Shown piece by piece: positions 29,915 through 37,869 of a stretch of DNA of 64,000 nt. Position 1 is the stretch's first letter, and each line of letters opens with the position of its first letter. Both the position numbers and the translations under genes were made by a program. Under the pieces are notes generated by a model. That model had not been told where the DNA came from, did no database searches, and saw only the letters and a program-made list of their open reading frames with translations. The stretch is from Defluviimonas salinarum (lineage in GTDB: Bacteria; Pseudomonadota; Alphaproteobacteria; Rhodobacterales; Rhodobacteraceae), in assembly GCF_026013545.1 (NCBI RefSeq), contig NZ_JAPDOG010000012.1, positions 83,194 to 147,193 on the forward strand. Reading direction: 5' to 3'.

Positions 29915-30580
29915 TCAGCGGGTCGGGATGATCAGGATCTCGACCCGGCGGTTCTGGGCGCGGCCCTCGGGCGTCAGGTTCGAGGCGACGGGCTGGTTCT
30001 CGCCCTGGCCGAAGGCGGCGATGCGGCCGGGGGCGACGCCGCCGTCGCGGATGATCGCGCCCACCGCGCTGGCGCGGCGCTGCGAGAGGTCGAAGTTGTA
30101 GGCCGCGGCGCCGGTGTTGTCGGTGTGGCCGATGACCTCGACGCGGCTGTCGGGATGGCGGTTGAGGTTGTCGGCCACCGCATAGAGGTCGCCGATGATG
30201 CCGGGATTGACCGAGGCGCTGTCGACGGCGAAGAGGATGCCTTCCGGCATGATGACGCGGAGCTGGTTGCCCTCGTTGATGACGCGCACGCGGTCGTTGA
30301 CGATGGCGCGGTCGAGTTCGGCCGCCTGCTGGTCGAGGTTGCTGCCGACCATGCCGCCGATCAGGCCGCCGGCCACCGCGCCGACGATCGCCCGGTCGCG
30401 TTTGTCGATGCCGCCTTCCCCCGTCAGCGCACCGGCGAGCGCGCCGACGCCCGCCCCGGTGAGCGCACCCTGGCGGGTCCGCTGGTTCGGGTCGTTCGGA
30501 TTGTACTGGTCGACCGGCGTGCAGGCCGCCAGCAGGATCGCCGCGGCGGTGCCGCCGGTCAGGAGGGTGGTGAAACGCAT
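29915..30580 (-). CDS. OmpA-family outer-membrane lipoprotein with glycine-zipper region
   Basis: Lipoprotein of 221 residues. The lipobox ILLAAC places the lipidated Cys at residue 20. Residues about 37-80 are Gly/Ala-rich with repeated GAxxGA/GG steps (GALTGAGVGALAGALTG, GAVAGGLIGGMVGS), a glycine-zipper element. An OmpA-type peptidoglycan-binding domain fills the C-terminal half (VEVIGHTDNTG, DLSQRRASAVGAI, NRRVEILI). It probably tethers the outer membrane to the wall. The 209-bp gap on its 3' side holds no gene, only a weak 6-bp stem at 29773-29793. Confidence 0.9.
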   Translation of the reverse strand: MRFTTLLTGGTAAAILLAACTPVDQYNPNDPNQRTRQGALTGAGVGALAGALTGEGGIDKRDRAIVGAVAGGLIGGMVGSNLDQQAAELDRAIVNDRVRVINEGNQLRVIMPEGILFAVDSASVNPGIIGDLYAVADNLNRHPDSRVEVIGHTDNTGAAAYNFDLSQRRASAVGAIIRDGGVAPGRIAAFGQGENQPVASNLTPEGRAQNRRVEILIIPTR

Positions 30581-30683
30581 GAAAGCTGCTCCGCTTGGTG
30601 TTCGTTGTGCGTTAAGTGTGAGATTAGCGACTGTTAGGCAATAACGCAGGCGGGGAAAAGCGGTTCCGGCAGCATTCCGCGCA

Positions 30684-31538
30684 TCATGTCGCGGTGGCGG
30701 ATTCGGCGTCGGCGCGGGCGGCTTCCCAGGCCAGCATCGCGCGCTTCACCGGCAGGCCCCAGTGATAGCCGCCGAGCCCGCCGGATTTCCTCAGCGCCCG
30801 GTGGCAGGGGATGAGCCAGCTGACCGGGTTGCGCCCGACCGCGGTGCCGACCGCGCGCACCGCACGGGGATTGCCGATCCGGCTGGCGATGTCGGAATAG
30901 GTCGACACCTGGCCCGAAGGGATCGCGAGCAGCGCCTCCCAGACCTTGATCTGGAACGGCGCGCCGATCATGTGGAGCGCCGCCTCGCCCTTCTGCTCGA
31001 AGGCCGCCGTCACCCACGGCGCGATCGCCTCGGGCGCCTCCGTGAAAGAGGCGCGCGGCCAGCGGCCGGCGAGGTCGGCGAAGGCGTGGTCGCGGCCGCA
31101 GTCCTCGGCGAAGGCGATGCCGCAAAGGCCGCGGTCGGTGCCCATCGCGAGCGCGGCGCCGAAGGGCGAGTCGTACCAGCCGTAGCGCACCGACAGCCCC
31201 TCGCCCGCGCGGGCGTATTCGCCGGGGCTCATCGCTTCCCAGCGCAGAAAGAGGTCGTGCAGGCGGCCCGCGCCGGACAGCCCGGTCTCGGTTGCGGTGT
31301 CGAGCAGCGTGTGGCGTTCAGCCAGGAGCCGCTTGGCGAGGTCGAGCGTGAGGTACTGGCGGTAACGTTTCGGCGAGACGCCGACCCAGCGCGAGAAGAC
31401 GCGCTGGAAATGCGCGGGGCTCATCGAGAGCCGGGCGGCGAGGTCGTCTAGGCCGAGGTCGCCCTCGGTCTCGATGAGGGCGAGGGCGCGGGCGATGACG
31501 CCGTAATGGTAGCCCCGGTCGGGTGGTTCGTTCAGCAT
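30684..31538 (-). CDS. Ada-like AraC-type HTH / methylated-DNA-protein-cysteine methyltransferase
   Basis: Protein of 284 residues. An AraC-type helix-turn-helix domain (about 15-110: LAARLSMSPAHFQRVFSRWVG) is fused to an O6-alkylguanine-DNA alkyltransferase domain with the active site WLIPCHRAL. The N-terminal zinc/methyl-phosphotriester domain of full Ada is absent, so methyl-phosphotriester sensing is not expected. AAGGAGACAGACC precedes the ATG. It may repair O6-methylguanine and act as regulator, both by family. Confidence 0.88.
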   Translation of the reverse strand: MLNEPPDRGYHYGVIARALALIETEGDLGLDDLAARLSMSPAHFQRVFSRWVGVSPKRYRQYLTLDLAKRLLAERHTLLDTATETGLSGAGRLHDLFLRWEAMSPGEYARAGEGLSVRYGWYDSPFGAALAMGTDRGLCGIAFAEDCGRDHAFADLAGRWPRASFTEAPEAIAPWVTAAFEQKGEAALHMIGAPFQIKVWEALLAIPSGQVSTYSDIASRIGNPRAVRAVGTAVGRNPVSWLIPCHRALRKSGGLGGYHWGLPVKRAMLAWEAARADAESATAT

Positions 31539-31608
31539 GGTCTGTCTCCTTGACCCGAAGATAGGGCGCGGGGCGGGCGACGGCGACCCGAAAGCTGCGG
31601 TTTGGTGC

Positions 31609-31719
31609 TCAGGCCGCGGCGTCGGTTGGCGTGGCCAGCAATGCGGCGAGCCCGTCCGGGGCGAGGCCGGGCCGGAGCGGCCGGGCGGGGTCTGTCGCGG
31701 CGATGGCCGGGGCCGCGAG
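31609..31719 (-). other. in-frame coding-like tail after the Hint gene stop
   Basis: Beyond the TAG at 31720-31722 the same minus-strand frame continues for 36 codons to TGA at 31609-31611. The encoded segment (LAAPAIAATDPARPLRPGLA then PDGLAALLATPTDAAA) has the Ala/Pro/Leu-rich composition and the RPLRP-like motif seen at Hint_2 protein ends. One G-to-A change (TGG to TAG) would explain it. It may be a genuine nonsense mutation, a sequencing error or coincidence. Confidence 0.4.
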
Positions 31720-32103
31720 CTAGAGGCCGTCGGCCAGGATCAGCGCGGGCGTGTCGAGGAGCGGGAGAAACCCGAGGAGCGGGCCCGGCGACCGGGATCG
31801 CGACAGGTCGGCCGCATGCGCCAGCAGCTCGGCGGTGCCGAGCTGGGCGGCAAGGAGGGGTGCGCGGAGGAGGACACCGTGCTCCGGGCCGAGACGCAGC
31901 GGATCGTCCGGAAACCCGACGCCGAAGCGGCCCGCCGCGATCTCGACCGGACGGGCGAGCAGCGTGCCGGCGAGCGCCCGAAGCGGCCGGTAGCCGTGAT
32001 CGCGGGTCCGGAGCCGGTCGCCGGGGCAGAGCCCTTCCACCGCGACCGGGCCGCGTGTGGTGGCGGCGCGGGTGCCCGCCGCGAGGCCCGTTTCGCTCCC
32101 CAT
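31720..32103 (-). CDS. Hint-domain (Hedgehog/intein-like) protein, possibly truncated
   Basis: Protein of 127 residues with the Hint_2 pattern: [60 protein letters not shown]. The catalytic Cys of true inteins is replaced (GLAAGT), as in many Rhodobacterales Hint_2 proteins, so self-splicing is not expected. GGAGGG lies 6 bp before the ATG. The frame ends at TAG, but coding-like sequence continues in frame to 31609 (separate entry). Proteins of this type are often secreted or repeat-associated, with unknown role. Confidence 0.65.
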   Translation of the reverse strand: MGSETGLAAGTRAATTRGPVAVEGLCPGDRLRTRDHGYRPLRALAGTLLARPVEIAAGRFGVGFPDDPLRLGPEHGVLLRAPLLAAQLGTAELLAHAADLSRSRSPGPLLGFLPLLDTPALILADGL

Positions 32104-32244
32104 GCCGTCCCTCCCTGCCGGTCCGATGCGATGATCGCGCGGAACGGCGAAAGCCCGGTTAACAGGCGCGGGGAGCGGTAAAACGACGGGATCGGCGCGC
32201 TCAGCCCTTGCCGCGCCCCGGCCGCGCGGGCATAGACCGCTTCC

Positions 32245-32889
32245 ATGGCACGCCAACTTGACTACCAAACGATCCGCGAGATCTTCACCCGCTTCCGCGA
32301 GGCCGAGGCCGAGCCGAAGGGGGAGCTCGAGCATGTCAATGCCTTCACGCTCCTCGTCGCGGTGGCGCTCTCGGCGCAGGCCACGGATGCCGGCGTGAAC
32401 AAGGCGACGCGGGCGCTCTTCAAGGTGGCCGACACGCCCGAGAAGATGCTCGCCCTCGGCGAAGAGGGACTGATCGAGCATATCAAGACGATCGGGCTCT
32501 TCCGCCAGAAGGCGAAGAACGTGATCAAGCTCTCGCGCATCCTCGTCGAGGAGTACGGCGGCGAGGTGCCGTCCTCGCGCGCGGCGCTGATGACGCTGCC
32601 CGGCGTGGGGCGCAAGACCGCGAATGTCGTGCTGAACATGTGGTTCCACTTCCCGGCGCAGGCGGTCGACACTCATATCTTCCGGGTCGGAAATCGCACC
32701 GGCATCGCTGCGGGCAAGACCGTTGAGGCGGTCGAGCGGGCGATCGAGGACAACGTGCCGGCCGAGTTCCAGCAACACGCCCATCACTGGCTGATCCTGC
32801 ACGGCCGCTATATCTGCGTGGCGCGGAAGCCCAAATGCGGCGCCTGCCACATCCGTGACCTCTGTCCCTACGAGGAGAAGACGCTTTGA
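32245..32889 (+). CDS. nth: endonuclease III
   Basis: DNA glycosylase/AP lyase of 214 residues removing oxidised pyrimidines. The helix-hairpin-helix LPGVGRKTANVVL with catalytic Lys, the Asp in VDTHIFRVGNR, and the 4Fe-4S pattern C-x6-C-x2-C-x5-C (CVARKPKCGACHIRDLC) are intact. It starts divergently from the Hint gene across 141 bp. Its stop overlaps the start of the next gene. Confidence 0.96.
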   Translation: MARQLDYQTIREIFTRFREAEAEPKGELEHVNAFTLLVAVALSAQATDAGVNKATRALFKVADTPEKMLALGEEGLIEHIKTIGLFRQKAKNVIKLSRILVEEYGGEVPSSRAALMTLPGVGRKTANVVLNMWFHFPAQAVDTHIFRVGNRTGIAAGKTVEAVERAIEDNVPAEFQQHAHHWLILHGRYICVARKPKCGACHIRDLCPYEEKTL

Positions 32890-33878
32890 CCAACCGCTAT
32901 CAGGTGGTCGGCATCGGCAACGCGATCGTCGATGTCCTGACCCAGTGCGACGACGATTTCCTCGACTGGATGGGGATCGAGAAGGGGATCATGCAGCTCG
33001 TCGACCGCGAGCGGGGCGAGACGCTCTATGCCGCGATGAAGGAGCGCACCCAGGCGCCCGGCGGCTCGGTCGGCAACACGCTGGCGGGCTTGGGCAATCT
33101 CGGGCTGAAGACCGCCTTCGTCGGCAAGGTGAAGGACGATGCGCTTGGCCGGTTCTACGCGAAGTCGCTGGAGGGCGAGGGGACGGACTTCCCGAACCCG
33201 CCCTCGGCGCGGGCGGAGCTGCCGACCTCGCGTTCGATGATCTTCGTCACGCGAGACGGCGAGCGGTCGATGAACACCTATCTCGGCGCGGGGGCGGATT
33301 TCGGGGCGGAGGACCTCGACGAGGAGGTGGTGCGGGCGTCGGACTACCTCTTCCTCGAGGGCTATCTCTTCGACAAGGACCAGGGCAAGGCGGCGTTCCT
33401 CAAGGCCGCCGAAGCCTGCCACCGGGGTGGCGGCCGCGCCGGGATCTCGCTTTCCGACCCGTTCTGCGTCGACCGCCACCGGGCGGATTTCCGGCAGCTC
33501 GTCCACGACCAGATGGACTACGTCATCGGCAACCAGCACGAATGGTGTTCTCTCTACCAGACCGAGGACCTGGAGGCGGCGCTGAAGGAGGCGCAGGCAG
33601 ATTGCCCGCTCATCGTCTGCACCCGCTCGGGCGCCGACGTGATCCTGTTGCGCGGCGAGGAGCGGGCCGAGGTGCCGGTGCACCGGGTGGTGCCGGTCGA
33701 TGCGACCGGGGCTGGCGACCAGTTCGCGGCGGGCTTCCTTTACGGGATGGCCACCGGGCAGACGCTGGCGACGGCGGGGCGGATGGGCTGCATCGCTGCG
33801 GCCGAGGTGATCAGCCATTTCGGCGCGCGCCCCGAGACCGACGTCAAGGCACTGTTCCGTGCGCACGGGCTGATCTAG
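32886..33878 (+). CDS. PfkB-family kinase, probable adenosine kinase
   Basis: Ribokinase-fold kinase of 330 residues. Visible are VVGIGNAIVDVL, the substrate segment GGSVGNTLAGLGNLG, and the catalytic DATGAGDQFAAGFL (Asp near 278). In Rhodobacteraceae homologues are named adenosine kinase; another nucleoside or sugar remains possible. The start codon is TTG, overlapping the nth stop (TTGA), which is unusual but fits the frame and the family N-terminus. Its 3' end overlaps the convergent oxidoreductase gene by 4 bp. Confidence 0.85.
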   Translation: MTNRYQVVGIGNAIVDVLTQCDDDFLDWMGIEKGIMQLVDRERGETLYAAMKERTQAPGGSVGNTLAGLGNLGLKTAFVGKVKDDALGRFYAKSLEGEGTDFPNPPSARAELPTSRSMIFVTRDGERSMNTYLGAGADFGAEDLDEEVVRASDYLFLEGYLFDKDQGKAAFLKAAEACHRGGGRAGISLSDPFCVDRHRADFRQLVHDQMDYVIGNQHEWCSLYQTEDLEAALKEAQADCPLIVCTRSGADVILLRGEERAEVPVHRVVPVDATGAGDQFAAGFLYGMATGQTLATAGRMGCIAAAEVISHFGARPETDVKALFRAHGLI

Positions 33879-35332
33879 ACGCCGTTTTGTGCGGACCCGG
33901 CGGATCGCTCCATGTAGTCTGTTCCGCCGGCCGCTTCCAGCAACGCCCGTATCCTCGCGATGCCCGGCCCGCTGGCTGCTTCAAGGCGGCTGACCAGATC
34001 CCGCAATGCCGGATCGGGGCTTTTCTCGGCCGCCAGGAACAGCCGGGTGAACCCGTCGACCCTTGCGCCGGCGCTCCATTCCGCGAGATCGGGTTCGGCA
34101 AACCACAGGGCTTCGTTTTCCCGGCTCGCGAGTTCGCCGCGCAACCAGTCAATGGGCCGATCCGCCATCCGAACCGGCACGGCGAGGCGATTGCGCACGG
34201 CGTCGTCGGATCGGCGCGCGTCCAGAAGGGCGATTGCCGCCGCGCTGAATGTCGGCCAGCAGTGCTGGATGAATTGCAGCACGATGCGGCCGTGCTGGAA
34301 GACCGGCTCCGTGGGGCGGACCGGAACGCCGCTTGCGGCACAGTGGACGTGGACGGTTTCGCGGCCCGTCGGTATTTCGCCATGTTCGAGCATGATCCGG
34401 TCCGGCTCGATCGCCGTCACCCGGCCCTTTCGGATGACGTTGCGGACGCGGCGAAGCTGCGACAGTTCCGCCTCCGTGACCGTGGCGCAGTGAAACATCG
34501 TCGGCGTAACCTCGGGGTCGATCCTGAGAAGCGCGTTCTTCGTTTCTAGCTTGCGAAACAGATCGTCGATGTTCTTCGCGTCGCGCGCGGACTCCATGTC
34601 GATCACGTATTGCTCGATGGTCCCTGCGGCCACGTCTGACTGCGGCTGCATGCGCTTGCGGTTGTAGAACCAGCTGTCGCGGGGCCTGATCCAGAAGATC
34701 CGCTCGGGCGGAAGGTCCTGCTCGAGAAGCCACAACACGCAGTCGATCGCGGTCTTTCCGCCGCCGATGATGACGAAGTCGGTCGCGGGCCGGGTGATGC
34801 CGGGCAGGGCGTCCGGCGTTACGAGCCGGACAGACGGCGCAATCGGAAACGACGGCGGATGGGTCGACGGCAACCGGGTATCGGCATGGGTGCCGTCGAC
34901 GATCCGGCGCCGCGCGTGCAGGATCGTACGGGACCCGGTCAAGCGGGACGTGGCAAAACCACCGGGCCCGTACTCGTGGCTAGGCAGGAAGGTGACGCGG
35001 CCGCTGGCAAGGAATCGGTGGCGCATGACGTCGTCGAAGTAGCCGCAGATTGCGGCGCCGCTCGACAGTTCCAGATGGCCGCTGTTCCAGCCGACCCGGT
35101 CGATACGCCCTTCGCCGAGCGGGGCGGAGTTCACGCCGTAGAACGTTGCGGCGCTGTGGAGGCGCACGAACGGATAGGCGTCGTTCCAATGCCCGCCGGG
35201 CCGGGGGCGTCGGTCGACCATGACCAAGGTCGCGTCAGTTTCGGTGAGCAGCGTGTCCGTGAAGGCCATCGCCGCGGCGCCGATCACGACATAGTCCGCT
35301 GCGATCCCTGCGTCTGACATTGGCACCGACAT
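33875..35332 (-). CDS. FAD/NAD(P)-binding oxidoreductase (monooxygenase-like)
   Basis: Flavoprotein-like protein of 485 residues. The first Rossmann motif is degenerate (YVVIGAAAMAFTDTL instead of GxGxxG), while RPRPGGHW and FYNRKRMQPQSD, and a second nucleotide site FVIIGGGKTAIDCVLWLL, are well formed. This resembles the flavin-containing monooxygenase/NAD(P)-binding group. It lies between a housekeeping kinase and the catabolic cluster, in opposite direction, and has a slightly different base pattern. Substrate unknown. Confidence 0.72.
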   Translation of the reverse strand: MSVPMSDAGIAADYVVIGAAAMAFTDTLLTETDATLVMVDRRPRPGGHWNDAYPFVRLHSAATFYGVNSAPLGEGRIDRVGWNSGHLELSSGAAICGYFDDVMRHRFLASGRVTFLPSHEYGPGGFATSRLTGSRTILHARRRIVDGTHADTRLPSTHPPSFPIAPSVRLVTPDALPGITRPATDFVIIGGGKTAIDCVLWLLEQDLPPERIFWIRPRDSWFYNRKRMQPQSDVAAGTIEQYVIDMESARDAKNIDDLFRKLETKNALLRIDPEVTPTMFHCATVTEAELSQLRRVRNVIRKGRVTAIEPDRIMLEHGEIPTGRETVHVHCAASGVPVRPTEPVFQHGRIVLQFIQHCWPTFSAAAIALLDARRSDDAVRNRLAVPVRMADRPIDWLRGELASRENEALWFAEPDLAEWSAGARVDGFTRLFLAAEKSPDPALRDLVSRLEAASGPGIARIRALLEAAGGTDYMERSAGSAQNGV

Positions 35333-35624
35333 GATTGACGCACCGCGCTCTGCCGAGATCGCCGGCGGTGCTGGCGAAGGGTGCTAGCGCACTTCCTGGG
35401 CGATGGCGAGCATCCGCCCCGGCCGCCCCAGTTCACGGCGCAGACCTTCGCCACGACGAGACCGAGCGACAGCGCGATCTCGCACGATGTGCCTTCGATG
35501 ATGTCCGAGTGGTGCTGCTAGGCTGCCCCAGGCCGTTTCACCCACCGATTTCACGGACGACGACAAGACGATCACGATGGTGGTCCGGCGTTTCGGGCAC
35601 GCCCACTCTGTTCCAAGCTCGCCG
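35333..35624. other. 292-bp gap without a supported gene
   Basis: Between the oxidoreductase start and the TetR stop, several short frames are open on both strands, but none has a ribosome site or a recognisable protein pattern. A minus-strand frame (35384-35677) overlaps the TetR 3' end. The stretch may be degraded sequence at the border of the catabolic cluster. Confidence 0.5.
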
Positions 35625-36323
35625 TCAGACCGGACCGGCCTGAGGGGAATACCCGGCCGAACCCGAAGACACGGCACCTTGCGACGTAAACTTCTCCGGA
35701 AAGAAGGCTGCGGCGCAGGTGAAGACCGTGCACAGCGCCTCTTCCTTGTCGTAGGGGGCGCTCATCGTCATCAGGTCCATCCAGACGCCTTCCGTGGTGA
35801 CGCGCAGGACCCGGGCGATGCGCACGGGGTCGCCGGGCCGACCGGTCTCGGCAAGAAGCTCGCGGCAGATCTCCTCAAGCACCCGGTTGTATTCCCGGTC
35901 GTTCGATCCGCATTGCTCCTGGTAGAGCGGCCGGCTTTGCGCTTCGCCCCAAAACGCGCACCAGGCCGCCAAGCGCGACGGCGTGCAGATCGTCGGGTTG
36001 AAATCGGCCCTGAAGATCGCGTCGAGGCGTCGCGCGGGGTCGGAACCGGCCGCTTCCAGCGCGGTCGTCCAGTTCCGCCGGTACTCCTCGGCAAGATAGG
36101 AGAGCGTCTCCGCGAGCAGCTTCTCCTTGGTCTCGAAGTGGAAGTTGACCAGCCCGTGCGACAGCCCCGCGTGGCGGGAGACGTCCGTCAGAGTGGTCTT
36201 GGCGTAGCCTTGCCGGCCGATGGTCTCGATCGTCGCCTCGATGAGCTGTTCGCGCCGGGCCTCGCGGCTCAGCTTGCGCGGCTGCGGCTGTTGGTCGGTC
36301 GTGCTGCTCTCGATCTCGGTCAT
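35625..36323 (-). CDS. TetR-family regulator, BetI-like
   Basis: Repressor-type regulator of 232 residues. The N-terminal TetR helix-turn-helix is RREQLIEATIETIGRQGYAK, then TLTDVSRHAGLSHGLVNFHF (about 35-60), with the BetI-like ligand domain after it (RLDAIFRADFNPTICTPSRL, AWCAFWGEAQSRPLYQ). BetI relatives respond to choline or other quaternary amines. ATG 36323 is preferred because GGAGCGGGGCAGG precedes it; the frame is open 19 codons farther. It diverges from a 12-gene unit across a double operator. Confidence 0.87.
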   Translation of the reverse strand: MTEIESSTTDQQPQPRKLSREARREQLIEATIETIGRQGYAKTTLTDVSRHAGLSHGLVNFHFETKEKLLAETLSYLAEEYRRNWTTALEAAGSDPARRLDAIFRADFNPTICTPSRLAAWCAFWGEAQSRPLYQEQCGSNDREYNRVLEEICRELLAETGRPGDPVRIARVLRVTTEGVWMDLMTMSAPYDKEEALCTVFTCAAAFFPEKFTSQGAVSSGSAGYSPQAGPV

Positions 36324-36392
36324 CCTGCCCCGCTCCGGTCCTGCCCCCTCGCGTGCCGACAGACATACGCAATCCGTCACGATGTCAACTAG

Positions 36393-36420
36393 ACCATATT
36401 TTGACTGGACTGTCAGTCAA
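36393..36420 (-). promoter_or_regulatory. candidate promoter of the TetR gene
   Basis: On the minus strand, TTGACT (36420-36415) and TATGGT (36398-36393) are 16 bp apart, 92 bp before the TetR start. The -35 hexamer lies in the right arm of the first dyad, so the regulator should repress its own gene. Confidence 0.5.
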
Positions 36421-36446
36421 AAACTGATTGACAGCCCAGTCAAAAT
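36398..36446. promoter_or_regulatory. double palindromic TetR operator
   Basis: Two 21-bp arms (36398-36418 and 36426-36446) form an inverted repeat with two mismatches and a 7-nt spacer. Each arm contains its own smaller dyad: TTGACTG with CAGTCAA around 6 bp (36401-36420), and TTGACAG with CAGTCAA around 2 bp (36428-36443). This is the type of site bound by TetR dimers, and it lies in the divergent region between the TetR gene and the aminotransferase gene. Confidence 0.75.
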
Positions 36447-36457
36447 GCGTGTGAGAT
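36428..36457 (+). promoter_or_regulatory. candidate promoter of the catabolic operon
   Basis: An exact TTGACA (36428-36433) is followed after 18 bp by TGAGAT (36452-36457), 69 bp before the aminotransferase start. The -35 box is the left arm of the second operator dyad, so a bound TetR dimer would block it. Confidence 0.5.
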
Positions 36458-36525
36458 GGGAACGACAGCGAAGATCGGCCGACATTCCGTCATCCGGCCT
36501 TCGCACATCAACCAGAGGACAGGTC

Positions 36526-37869
36526 ATGCGCGCGGCACCCCGACGCTCAATCGAAAAATCCAACGCACAGTTCCAGAAGGCCCTGAAGCGGCTGCCGCTC
36601 GGCGTGGCCTCGACGTTCCGGTACTGGGGCGACGACCGGACGATCTATGTCGATCACGGCAAGGGCGGGCGGATCTGGGATATCGACGGAAACGGCTATG
36701 TCGACTACCGCCTCGGCTACGGCCCGGCGATCCTCGGCTACGCAGATGAACGGGTCGACGCCGCCGCCCGGCGCGGCATGGAGGTCGGCGGCGTCTTCGC
36801 GCTCTCGACCGAGCGCGAGCTTGCCGTGGCGGATCGCATCGCGAAGATGGTGCCGGGCGTCGATCTCGTGCGCTATTCCAACTCCGGTACCGAGGCGGTG
36901 ATGGCGGCGCTGCGTCTGGCGCGGGCGCATACCGGGCGCGACAGCTACCTGCTGATCGAGGGCGCGTATCACGGTCTCTTCGATGCCGCGATGTGGATGG
37001 CCAATGTCGAGGAGTGGAGCCAGCGCGGCGGTGGCGACCCGGAGGTCGTGGCCTATTCGAAGGGCATCCCGCAGGAACTGAAGACGCTCGCCCATCTCGT
37101 GCCGATGAACGATCTCCAGCGGCTCGAGGACACGTTCAAGCGCCACGGCAACGACATGGCCGCAATGCTGATCGAACCGATCCAGGGCAATTGCTGCGGC
37201 ATCTCGGCCTCGGGCGACTATGTGCGGCTCGCGCGCAAGCTCTGCGACCAGTACGGCGTCCTTCTGATCATCGACGAGGTCAAGACCGGCTTCCGGGTCG
37301 CGCGCGGCGGCGTGCAGTCGCTCCACGGCGTGACGCCCGACATCTGCACCTTCGCCAAGGCGATGGCCAACGGCTACCCGATCGCCGTGGTTGCCGGCCG
37401 CGAGGAGGTCATGCGGACCTTCCGCTACGGCGGCGCGGCGCATGGCGGCACCTACACCGCGCATTCCGTGAGCCTCGCGGCGGCCGAGGAATGCCTGCGC
37501 ATCCTCGACGAAACCCCGGCGCTGGAGACGCTCGCGAAATACGGCGAGAACCTGAAGGCCGGCATGTCCAGGATCCTCAACCGGCGCGGCATCGTGCATT
37601 CCTATGCGGGGCACGACTCGATGTTCGGCCTCTTCTTCGCCGAGAAGGCACCGGACAACTACCGCGACTGGAAGACGTCGGACTATTCGTTCTACGACCA
37701 GATGGCCTACCACCTCCACGACCTCGGCGTCATCTGCGAGCCCGACAGCCGCGAGCCCTGGTTCATGTGCGAGGCGCATGACGCTTCCTGTCTCGAGGAT
37801 ACGCTTGTGGCGTTCGAGACCGCCGTCGACATGACGCTGGAGCATTTCGAGGCTGAGAAGCGCGCATGA
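36526..37869 (+). CDS. class III (glutamate-1-semialdehyde-like) aminotransferase
   Basis: PLP enzyme of 447 residues. Seen are the N-terminal RYWGDDRTIYVDHGKGGRIW, the PLP phosphate segment NSGTEAVMAALRLAR, IIDEVKTGFR (Asp contacting PLP), and the Schiff-base lysine at residue 278 in TFAKAMANGYPIA. It belongs to the glutamate-1-semialdehyde aminomutase-like branch, but heme synthesis is unlikely given the neighbours. GAGGACAGG lies before the ATG. It is the first gene of the operon and overlaps the next gene by ATGA. Probable role: removing or transferring the amino group of the demethylated substrate or of an intermediate. Confidence 0.88.
   Translation: MRAAPRRSIEKSNAQFQKALKRLPLGVASTFRYWGDDRTIYVDHGKGGRIWDIDGNGYVDYRLGYGPAILGYADERVDAAARRGMEVGGVFALSTERELAVADRIAKMVPGVDLVRYSNSGTEAVMAALRLARAHTGRDSYLLIEGAYHGLFDAAMWMANVEEWSQRGGGDPEVVAYSKGIPQELKTLAHLVPMNDLQRLEDTFKRHGNDMAAMLIEPIQGNCCGISASGDYVRLARKLCDQYGVLLIIDEVKTGFRVARGGVQSLHGVTPDICTFAKAMANGYPIAVVAGREEVMRTFRYGGAAHGGTYTAHSVSLAAAEECLRILDETPALETLAKYGENLKAGMSRILNRRGIVHSYAGHDSMFGLFFAEKAPDNYRDWKTSDYSFYDQMAYHLHDLGVICEPDSREPWFMCEAHDASCLEDTLVAFETAVDMTLEHFEAEKRA

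Noticed and set aside
35384..35677. Small minus-strand gene between TetR and the oxidoreductase
   Set aside because: No ribosome site or recognisable pattern, and it overlaps the TetR 3' end.
36526..37869. Heme biosynthesis gene hemL
   Set aside because: Same fold, but the operon partners and N-terminal region point to a catabolic class III aminotransferase.
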